The translations under genes and the position numbers were made by a program. The notes beneath the pieces were generated by a model, which made no database searches, was not told where the DNA came from, and saw nothing but the letters and a program-made list of their open reading frames with translations. Shown here piece by piece: positions 17,520 through 25,748 of a DNA stretch of 25,748 bases. Source of the stretch: Entophlyctis helioformis (taxonomy: Eukaryota; Chytridiomycota; Chytridiomycetes; Chytridiales; Chytriomycetaceae); assembly GCA_025526915.1 (NCBI GenBank), contig JAHLKH010000273.1, positions 1 through 25,748 on the forward strand. Direction: 5' to 3'. How positions within the stretch are numbered: the first letter of the stretch is position 1; each line of letters starts with the position of its first letter.

Positions 17520-18986
17520 TTACTTGGAGCCAAGCGAGGGGAAAGCGGCCTCGTCGGCGACGTTGAGGCGGGGCTGGTTGGGGCCCTCCTTGCGGCCACC
17601 ACGGCCACCGCGGGGAGCACCGCGGGCAGCGCCACGGGCACCGCCACGCTCGCCACCACGGCCACCACGGCCGCCACGCTCAGTGCGCTCGCCGCGCTCG
17701 GTGCGCTGCTCGCGGGCAAGGGGAGCAAAGTTGGTCTCGACGTCAAGGAGGACCTTGGAGGGCTTCTCCTTGAGCTTGCGGGGAGCGGCAGGGGCGGTTT
17801 TCTGTCACGCAGCGCAGTCGGATGAGCAAGGCATGAAGCAGAAGCAGATCCAGACGCAGATCCAGATGCAAATCCAGATGCAGATCCGGACAGGGCGGCC
17901 AATCAGCAGCCCACCTTGAGCTCGCCAAGGAACTCCTCCTCCTCCTTCTTGAGGAGAGTCTGGCCCTTCCACTTGTTCTCGTCAACGCCCTCGTTGGCCT
18001 TGCGGACAGACACCTCCTTGGCGGCGGCGGCGGCGGCCTTCTTCTTGTCGGCAATGAACTGCTCAAGGGTCTTGTAGTCGTCCTCGGGGTCCTTCTCCTT
18101 GGGCTCCTCGACAACGGGCTCGGCGGCAGCAGCCTCCTCACTGTTTGCAGCGCAGCACGTGGTCAGCCGCCACAGCAAGTCCGCTCACGTGGCACCACGG
18201 CAGCACCACGGCAGTAGCAGCAGCGGCTTACGCAGGAGTCTCCTCGACGGGGATGGGGTTGCCCTCCTCGTCCACCTCGGCCTTGACGGCGTCACCCCAG
18301 GTGCCCTTGCCGGCAACGTCCTTCTTCTCGCCACCCTTCACGGGGCCAGAGCCGCTCCGTCTGTCGAACTCGCGACCGCGGTTCGGGCGGTTGCCGCGAG
18401 CGCCGTGGCGACGGTCGCTGCGGTCGACCTTGGCCTCGGTGTGCTCGGGAGCAGCCTCAAAGGGAGTGGTGTCGGCACGACGGGGGCCACGGTTGCTGCG
18501 AACTGTCGGCCAGGCACAGTCGTCAGTACAGTCCACGCTGTTGTGCATCCAGACACCTGCACAGAGATCTCCGGGGGCACGGGTTGGGCCAAGCGCAAGG
18601 CGGCTGGGCAGGAGGCTGCGCGGCTGGCAGGCACAACTGGTGCGGCTAGTCGTGCTGCTGCTGCTGCTGCTGCTACTGGTCCAGCTGCTGCTCCTGCTCC
18701 AGTCCGTGCACGTCCGCCAGCCAGCAACCCGATTCTGCCCCGCTCCCGGTTCAACGATCCCCAGTCAGATACAGCACGGCGGCACAGCGCACTCACCTTC
18801 GCCGTTGCCACGGGGGGCACCGGAGCCGCCACGGCCGCCGCGGGGCTTGCCAGAGTCGCCTCTGGGGGCAGAGGCAGGGCGGGCAGCCGGGGCCGGAGCA
18901 GCCGCAGGCGCGGGGGCGGCCTTGGGGGCGACGACGGGGGCGGAATCGTCCAGCGCCGAGAAGGGGTTCGCGGTGAACGTGGACAT
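17520..18986 (-). CDS. STM1: Stm1/Habp4/SERBP1-family ribosome- and RNA-binding protein
   Basis: Members of this family sit in the mRNA channel of idle ribosomes and preserve them under stress; the assignment here is by motif. Exons 18797-18986, 18232-18502, 17915-18140 and 17520-17801 join in phase to 322 residues. The N-terminus MSTFTANPFSALDD is typical of the family, followed by a low-complexity Ala/Pro and RGG stretch (PRGGRGGSGAPRG). The core has DRRSGSGPVKGGEKK, then KGTWGDAVKAE and DYKTLEQFIADKK, the conserved Habp4 segment. The C-terminus is an RGG box (RGGRGGRGGERGGARG) ending NVADEAAFPSLGSK. RGG arginines are usual targets of methylation. No frameshift is seen. Confidence is high for family, moderate for a one-to-one yeast STM1 match. 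Confidence 0.9.
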
Positions 18987-19766
18987 CGTGCCTGGTTGAT
19001 GCGGGTGGGGGATGGATCCTGTCGGGCGGGCGAGCGTCGTGTTAGTGCTGCTGGACGGCTGGATGGGGATGGCATCCACAGCCATATGGCTCTATGGCTG
19101 GATGGGATGGGATGGATGGCACCCACGGCCATATGGCCATATGGATGGGATGGGATGGGATGGCCGGCCGGCCGGCCCCAGCGCCGCGTACCTTGTCTCA
19201 ACCGAGTCGTTTGGAAGCAAAATTCCGCGTTCGCGCATCGCCGGTTGCTGCTCGGCTGCAAGTGAAATTTGGTCACGTGCTCGCTCGGGCCGGGCAGGCG
19301 GGCAGGCGGACAGCTCGGCATACCCCGCCGGCAGGGCCCGCTAGCGTCGCAGCAGCCGTACGCCATGCAACTGCCCTGTCCTGCCCTGCCCTGACTTGCT
19401 CTGTCCTGCTTTGCATGTACAGCTGCACGAGGTCATGCCACGCGTCGCGGATCCAACGCGTGTTGATCGTTTGTGATTTCGAATTGTTTCAGATGCTGAT
19501 CCACGTCGACGATCGACACGGTGGTGCCTGGCGAGACTCCTGTACTGGTGGCCACCACGACGCTTGCGACCAGGGTGAGTGTGGCGAATGAATGGGCTGC
19601 TCGTGTCGAGTGGAGTGGGGGAGGCGGTGCCCCCCACGCGTTTAATAAGGTAGGCAAAGACAGACAAGAGACACAGATGGGCCGGTGCATGGCCGGGCCG
19701 ACTGACGGCGACAGACATGAATAAGACAGAGAAATAGGAGGGGGAAGAGAGAGGGAGAGGCTCACT
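18987..19766. promoter_or_regulatory. Stm1-like promoter and DHA2 transporter 3' region
   Basis: A 780-bp gap with no supported gene. Near 19080-19175 GGATGGGAT units alternate with ATATGG, and the palindrome GGCCATATGGCC lies at 19128-19139; GGCCGGCCGGCC follows. AT-richer patches occur at 19210-19275 and 19465-19495. Homopurine tracts lie at 19729-19760, next to the transporter stop. Confidence 0.45.
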
Positions 19767-21993
19767 CTAGGCGGCCATGGCAGGTGCCTCGCGCATCTCC
19801 TCCGACAGCTTGTCCGTCTTGATGAACAGCGACGCAAGGACCATGCACGACGCAAACGGCACCACACACAGGAAGATGACGCAGAGCGACTGGACGTAGG
19901 CGTCAATCACCGAGTCCCTGAGCGCGTCCGTGGGGACAAAGCGGATGTCGCGGATGAGCGTGGGATCAGCGGCGAGCGGGGCAGGGTCAAAGTCGGCCGT
20001 CTGGAGGGCATTGAGCATGGACGTGAGCTTGTTGTTGAAGATGGACGACGTGACGGCAAGACCGATGACGGCGCCAATGGTCTGCCAGAAGTTGCTGAGC
20101 GACGTGATGATGGCGAGGTACTTTTCCGACACGGATGCCTGCGCGGCGATGACGATGGACTGGAACGAGGTGCCGATGCCCATGCCCGTGATGAGCAGGA
20201 AGAGGATGCGGAGGCCGCCCGGGGTGGTCGCGCTGAGCGTGGACATGAGGCCGGCACCGACAGCGATGAGGATACCGCCCACGACCACCAGCGGCATGTA
20301 TCTGCCCGTCTTGGAGGCAACCACACCGGCATTGATCGAGAACACGACAAGCTGGCAAACAAAGACGGCGGCAATGAGAAAGGCGAGAGCGTGTGAGCAT
20401 AAAGACACCTGGTGCACCACTGCGGCATCAACAAGAGCAGCAGCACGCCAAGACACGTACGCCAAGGATAAGAGGCAGGGTGCTGATACCCGCCTGCGTG
20501 GCCGTCTGGCCAAACGAGACCTGGAAGTACACGGGGGCGTAGAACACGATGGGGAAGAACGACATGCCCAGGAAGAACGCCGCGACAAACACGGCCACGG
20601 AGCGGTAGTTGAGGAAGAGCTCAAACGGGATGATGGGCTCAGTCGCAAACTTGAGCTCAACGTAGATGAACGCAGCCGTGAGATGCCCGCGACAATGAAC
20701 AGCGAGATGACGGTCGGCGAGTTCCATGCGTACTGCGTGCCACCGCCCTGGACGGGGATGAGGAACGCAATCACGGCACCAACGAGGAGGAGGGTGCCCG
20801 TAAAGTCGACGCGCTGGATGGATGTGCGCCAGTTGTCCGTGGAGGCCGGGAGATCGAGCAGAAACACGGCGACAATGATGGTGAACGCGCCAATGGGACC
20901 GTTGATGTAGAAGCACCAGCGCCACGAGAGCGTGTCCGTGAAGAGACCGCCGAGCAGCGGGCCGGCCACCGAGGCGATACCAAAGCACGCGCCAATGAGA
21001 CTGGGTGGTTGCAAGTGCCACTTGTCAGTCACGGCTGCTCACATGGCTGACGAAGCACCGTGGAGAGACGCTGCACTCACCCTTGGTACATGGCCCTGTC
21101 CTTGAGCGAGACCAGGTCCGAGATGATGATGATGGCCAGCGAAAAGATACCGCCGCCGCCAATACCCGCGATGGCGCGGCTGGCAATAAGCATGTTCATG
21201 GTCGTCGACGCACCGCACATAATGGATCCAATCTCAAAGATGACGATCGCAGTCAGGAACACGGGCTTGCGGCCAAAAATGTCCGCGAGCTTGCCAAACG
21301 AGGGAATGAGTGCCGTCTGTGTGGGAGGTGTCGGAAGGAGTGTGAGTGTGTTGGCAGACGGCGAGCAAGCGAGGAAGTGGACGGCGGCAGGTGGATGGGA
21401 CGCACAGAAGTGAGGAAGAAGGCCGTGCCGATCCATGCGATCTGGGTGAGCGACTGGAAGTCCTTGGCGATGGCCGGGATGGCGACCGCAACAATAGTCT
21501 GGTCGAGCGCCGCCAGGAACACGGCGAGTGCAAGGCTGTTGGCCGTGTGCGTGTGCGTGTGAATGCATGTGAATGCGAGTGTGAGTGTCTGCGCACGTGC
21601 GGGTTGAAGCAGCTCGGCCGAAAGATCAGGCAGTGCAAGGGCGTCGTTGTTGCCAACAACAACAACAACGACCACCTCCATGGCAAGCACACAGGCGAGA
21701 TAAGAGACGCACCCGACCAGAATCAGGACAAACTGGGTGGTGGTGGTCTGCACGGCAGGGCCGACAGCGACCATGCGACGGCCAGCGTCCGAGTCGCTTG
21801 CCGAGTCCTCGACGACCACATCGTCGGCGTCCTTGGCATCAAGGCTTTTCTTCAAGTCGGCCGCAACCGAGGCATTGGCGTTCATGTCGGCATTGGCGTG
21901 GGCGGGCTGCTCGGTGCTCTGCAGAACGAGCGTGATGCCGCTGGACTGCGGCACCTCGTGGAGGGCCGCGGGCTTGGCGTCGAACGATGGCAT
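19767..21993 (-). CDS. MFS drug:H+ antiporter, DHA2 family (14 TM)
   Basis: Exons 21713-21993, 21406-21535, 21081-21316, 20461-21000 and 19767-20351 give about 590 residues once one missing base near 20682 is allowed for. A hydrophilic N-terminus precedes the membrane part. Signature motifs of the family are present: [14 protein letters not shown] (motif D), [11 protein letters not shown] (motif A), [11 protein letters not shown] (motif B) and [12 protein letters not shown] (antiporter motif C), followed by [11 protein letters not shown]. About 14 hydrophobic helices can be counted. Such proteins sit in the plasma or vacuolar membrane and expel drugs, amino acids or siderophores; the substrate here is unknown. 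At 20682 the frame shifts between SLFIVAG and [16 protein letters not shown]; restoring one base reunites them. TGCGATCCA lies 133-141 bp upstream of the start. Confidence 0.9.
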
Positions 21994-22274
21994 GTTGGAT
22001 TGGGGGTAAACGCACAGTACACGGCGATCCGGCCGGCTTTTATGGTTTTGCACGTCGGCCGACGGGCTCACCGTTGCGGCCGACTCCCGGAAATTGAGCC
22101 GCACGCCAGCGGCGTCCGGCGGAGTTGGATCGCAAAAAGCGGTGCAGATTTCGCAATTGTTTCAATTTGGTTTCATTTCGGCGGCCGGTGGAACGCGGTG
22201 GAATGGCGGAGGCGGCGGAACATGGCGGGACAGAAAGGCAGTGGCAGGGGCACAGATGCAGGGGCACAGATGCA
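21994..22274. promoter_or_regulatory. DHA2 transporter promoter / acyl-CoA oxidase 3' spacer
   Basis: A 281-bp spacer between two minus-strand genes. It contains the TGGATCGCA motif, an AT-rich stretch at 22131-22180, and GGCGGA-type repeats at 22190-22225. Confidence 0.5.
22126..22134 (-). promoter_or_regulatory. TGCGATCCA motif upstream of DHA2 transporter
   Basis: Read on the gene strand, 133-141 bp upstream of the start codon; shares the longer TTGGATCGCAAA (22125-22136) with the CFEM-like gene. Confidence 0.5.
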
Positions 22275-22564
22275 CTACAGGCGGGCCGAGGGCACAAGCT
22301 CGCCCTGGTTGTCCACACGGTTGAACTCGGCCCAGTCGTTGGCAATCGGCGCAAACACCATCCACGGCTTGAGGCCAAGCGAGTCGATCAGGCTGGGCGT
22401 GTACGGCACCAGCTCCTTGACGAGCACGCGCTGGTGCGACGTCACTTGCTTGCCCTGGGTGGGCGACAGGATGCCGTTGGACAGGTACCAGGCAAGGTCC
22501 TGGCTCACGAGCGTGTGCGCAAACAGGTGCGCGACGCGCGCAAGTGCGTTCCTGGTGCACAGTG

Positions 22565-22597
<33 letters not shown>

Positions 22598-25117
22598 AGC
22601 GTGCGTGTGAGTGAGTGAGTGACTGGCTGTATGGACGGATGCATCTCATCTCTGCAATGGCCACCGCCACACATACTTGACGCCGACATCCGTCTCGCCC
22701 TGAAGAGCAAGGAGGATCTGGTCAAGACAGATGCTCTCGCCGTACGCCTTGGACGTGGCCTGGATGAGATCGCTCTCCTGCGTCATCCACACCTCAAACA
22801 GCGGCTTGCCGGCACCGAGCTTGGTCTTCATGTTCTGGCCGAGCTCCGACACGAGAGCGTTCTCCTTGAGCTTGACCAGCTTGATGAGCGACTCGCCACG
22901 CGTAATGTCCAGCTTGGTCGTGCCCGTCGTGTCCAGCTTGGGGTACACGACCTGCTTGGCGTCAACGGCAGCCAGCAGCTCCTTGGCCACCTTTTGCATC
23001 AGCACCGAGTTGTCGCCCTCGGCCGTCATGCCGGCGTGCGAGAAGCCAATGTTGGGGCCAAACTCGTTGCAGCTGAGGTAGCCCTGTTGAGAGACAGCGG
23101 GCCGTGCGTGTGTGTCAGCCCAACACCTCCGGTTCGCCACTGGCACTGGCACTGGTCAACCGACTTGCCTGGCCACCGCAACGCTCACGGCAGATGCTGG
23201 CAGTGCGCTCAAAGTTCCACGTCACCAGGGGCTACGTGATCGATGCAGAGTGTCAGCAGAGCAGCACGACACGCCATCCACTCATCCACACGTCAACCTG
23301 CCTTGATCACACAGCAGAGGCGGACAATCTCATTGTGCTCGGCGTCCGAGTGGTTGGCCCAGCGGCCCTTGATGTAGTTGAGGCCAAAGTTGAGGCCGAT
23401 GGTGCGCACAAGGAGCGGAACGAGGGCGTTCTGCTGCAGCTGGTAGCTGAGGATGGGCGTGTCCGACTTGCCCGTGGGGCCGACAGTCTTGCGCGACGAA
23501 GCGTAGCGGAAGGCGATCGTCAGGCACTTTTTGGTGCCGCCAATCGACATGGCAGCGATGCACAGGCTGGCCAAGGTGGCAGTGGTCAGAGGCAGTGGTC
23601 AGATGCAGTGGTTAGATCGGCCATGGCCCGTCTCAACACGGCCGTGCACATGGGACGCAACAGCAGGCTCACCGGCCAGCAAAGCAGCTGATCAGCCACG
23701 ACGAGGAAGCGAGCGCGGCGGTTGTTGATGTTGGACGAGAGTGTTCCGTCAGCCCCCAATGTCCGAGTACTTGTTGAGGATGTTCTCGGCGGGGATGCGC
23801 ACCTGCAGCGACGCGAGGAAAGCGTGTCAGTTTGCGAGACACAACAAGAGAGAGACGGATGGATGGACAGGCGAACAGGAGGTGCTACTTGCATGGTCGA
23901 ACCAGATCTTGGCATTGTCGACACCCGTTGCAGCCAAACTTGGTGCCCATCTCCTCGACGCGCACGTTCTTGGAGATGGTTCAGGTTCTCTCGCGGATGC
24001 GCACCAGGAACACATGGATGCCCTCGTTCTTGCCCTTGACGAACGTCTGGGCAAACACGCAGACCCACTTGGCGTGCACGGCGCCATTGGTGATCCAGTA
24101 CTTCTGGGCGAGCACGCTTGGCGTGTGGATGATCCACTCCTTGGCAGCCTCGTCCTGGCCGCGGCATCCGATCATGGAGCATGGAGCATCGATCACGGAG
24201 CATCGATCATGGAGCATGGAGCATCGATCACGGAGCATCGATCATGGAGCATTGTACATGGAGCATTGCATGTTAGTCAGTTGCGGGATACACAGAGATA
24301 TGCCAGCCAGAGATATGCCGGCCAGCCGACTCACATAGGTGGCAGTGGTCTCCATCTCGACGGCGTTGTTGCCGTAGCCCAGCTCAGTGAGGCCAAAGCA
24401 GCCGACGGCATTGAGGGCGTCAATGTCCTTGAGGTACTTGCGGTGGCGCTGCGTGCCCAGCTTGATCATGGTGCCTGGCGAGCGAGCCAGAGGGAGGGAG
24501 GGATCAAGCGAGCGATCCAAGTACGCGATCGCAAGTCGCCGAGACCGGGGGGATCGACGGCCAAGAGAGGCCGACGGTGGAGGGCAGAGGAAGGAGGATG
24601 GGAACACGGCACAAGCAGGCAGGCAGGCAGACACGGCAGTCAGAGGCTCAGCAAGCACGGCCAGACACGGACAGACTCACCGCCAAACAGGTTCCACTGC
24701 ACGGTCATCTTGGTCGTGAACGAGCCATCGACCATTCCACTGATCTCGTGGGCTGGTGGTGGTTGGCGTCGGTGGGTCGGTCGGTGGGTCAGTCTGCTGC
24801 ACACGGCAGAGCAGAGCACACGGCAGGACAGGACAGAGCAGGACAGCGTGGCAGAGCACAGCACAGCCCACGCCACCACACGCACCGGCAAAGATGTTGA
24901 GCGGGTTGGTCTCAAAGTCAAAGACGGAGATGAAGCCGGCGTCGGCAATGCGCTTGAGACGCTCGAGGGCAATGTCACGCTCGGCAGCCAGCGGCACGTT
25001 GAAGCGGGGCACGAACAGCGGGTCCTTGAGGAACTCCTTGAAGCGGGCACGCTTGTCGCGGTTGTCGTTCTCGAGCAGGGCGTTGAGGCGCTCGGCGTTG
25101 AATGTGGTGACGGACAT
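22275..25117 (-). CDS. ACOX: Peroxisomal acyl-CoA oxidase
   Basis: Catalyses the first step of peroxisomal beta-oxidation, making trans-2-enoyl-CoA and H2O2 with FAD. Nine exons fit: 24886-25117, 24681-24752, 24335-24474, 23893-24154, 23673-23802, 23302-23566, 23169-23231, 22677-23083 and 22275-22551. Landmarks are [32 protein letters not shown] (flavin region), [33 protein letters not shown] and [18 protein letters not shown], with the catalytic Glu. The last residues are SARL, so ARL may act as a type 1 peroxisomal signal. Exons 4 and 5 carry five single-base indels (about 23990, 23978, 23924, 23755 and 23682), most in homopolymers, with homology unbroken on each side. Three introns begin with GC rather than GT. 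TGCGATCCA lies about 200 bp upstream. The identity is secure. Confidence 0.92.
22567..22597. repeat. (GGCA)n microsatellite in last acyl-CoA oxidase intron
   Basis: About seven CAGG units in the intron 22552-22676, the same unit as in GH26 intron 1. Confidence 0.9.
24170..24270. repeat. 35-bp minisatellite in acyl-CoA oxidase intron 3
   Basis: Two perfect 35-bp copies (24170-24204 and 24205-24239) and a degenerate third copy. The unit is built from GGAGCAT and ATCGATCA elements; the second contains the palindrome ATCGAT. The repeat fills most of the intron at 24155-24334. Confidence 0.92.
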
Positions 25118-25748
25118 GGGCGAGAGAGAGAGAGAGAGAGGTAGGTAGGTAGGTAGGGAATGCTTGTGCGAGAGAGAGGTAACGAGTGCTTGCGAGTGCG
25201 TGTGTGTTGGTCTGTGTGTGTTGGGCAGATGACCGACAAGGCTGGTGCATTGGAACGGCGATTGAATTGGGCCGGGTGCTGCTGCACCGCACGCCACGCT
25301 GGCTCGAGCGTGTGCGCTGGATCGCACAATGTTCTGGCCTGCGTGTGTCTGTGGCTCGCGTGTATGTCTTGCCTGTATGCCTTGCCTGTATGTCTTGCTT
25401 GTGTCTTGCCTGTGCAGCCCGTGGCAGGCCCTGGGATCGCAGCTGCTGCTCACTGGCAACAACGGGCTACACCCACCGAGCCACTTATAGCCGCCCTTTT
25501 CCACAACCAACCGCAACCAACCGCAACCAACCGCAACACGCCGACCGCATCACGCCGACCTGCCGCAACCAGCGCCTCGACCGCAACCAGCGCACCCGGA
25601 CGCGACCCTCCGTGCCCACTCGGTCCCTCTCGCGGCTGCTCCCCCATCTCGAGCGTGGCGGCCACTGCTCTCTTCTGCCTATCTCCCCTCGCCTCGCCTC
25701 ACACACACTCTCCTTCCGCCTCTCTCTCGCTCCTTTCGTCGTCTTCCG
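25118..25748. promoter_or_regulatory. Acyl-CoA oxidase promoter and upstream sequence
   Basis: This 631-bp stretch holds a GA repeat at 25122-25140, GTAG repeats at 25141-25156, the TGGATCGCA motif at 25318-25326, repeats of GCCTGTATGT around 25360-25395, and CCGCAACCAA repeats at 25510-25535. From 25670 on it is strongly CT-rich. No coding region is convincing; an oppositely directed gene may start beyond the window. Confidence 0.5.
25318..25326 (-). promoter_or_regulatory. TGCGATCCA motif upstream of acyl-CoA oxidase
   Basis: Exact 9-mer on the gene strand, 201-209 bp upstream of the start codon. Confidence 0.45.

Noticed and set aside
18099..19265. Plus-strand 388-codon ORF
   Set aside because: Antisense to the Stm1-like exons and introns; low-complexity Ala/Gly/Arg.
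23720..23995. Acyl-CoA oxidase as a pseudogene
   Set aside because: The indels cluster in two exons, and the codons on both sides keep full family similarity, which fits consensus error better.

Overview
This window is nuclear DNA from a GC-rich eukaryote. Genes are compact and carry many short introns, mostly 45-180 nt with GT-AG or GC-AG ends, and untranslated spacers are small. The set of proteins (DHA2-type drug transporter, GPI-anchored CFEM-like protein, Stm1/Habp4 protein, P450, GH26 with an EF-hand-like loop, LRR receptor-like protein, Crinkler-like nuclease-kinase) fits an early-diverging fungus, and a chytrid-like one best. That placement is inference; no rRNA or mitochondrial sequence is present to confirm it.

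Layout. 103-2305 (-): GH26 glycosidase with an N-terminal membrane anchor. 2853-3714 (+): unrecognised Cys-containing protein with a hydrophobic C-terminus. 4008-4981 (-): CFEM-like GPI-anchored protein. 5398-6264: RNA gene cluster made of three tRNA-like units with abnormal anticodon arms, then a canonical initiator tRNA-Met and a tRNA-Cys. 6402-7728 (-): SIL1, the ER nucleotide exchange factor for BiP. 7752-9820 (-): Crinkler-like nuclease-kinase with degraded catalytic motifs. 10211-12081 (+): single-pass LRR receptor-like protein in which almost every exon is one LRR. 12721-15136 (+): cytochrome P450, eight exons. 15221-17290 (+): F-box/LRR protein. 17520-18986 (-): Stm1/SERBP1-type ribosome-binding protein. 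19767-21993 (-): 14-TM DHA2 transporter. 22275-25117 (-): peroxisomal acyl-CoA oxidase, nine exons, C-terminal ARL. The flanks and the spacers hold promoters and abundant microsatellites.

The genes do not form a pathway or cluster. What ties the window together is architecture: very short introns, frequent GC-AG introns, CA repeats inside introns, and a 9-bp motif (TGCGATCCA, read on the gene strand) found upstream of four genes and nowhere else that I could see.

A caution: several strongly conserved genes (GH26, acyl-CoA oxidase, DHA2 transporter, SIL1) show single-base gains or losses, mostly in short homopolymers, while reading-frame protein similarity is otherwise intact. Consensus sequencing errors explain this better than pseudogenes. 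Exon phases were checked by hand and close once each indel is allowed for. The strongest candidate for something undescribed is the trio of tRNA-like units at 5398-5779.
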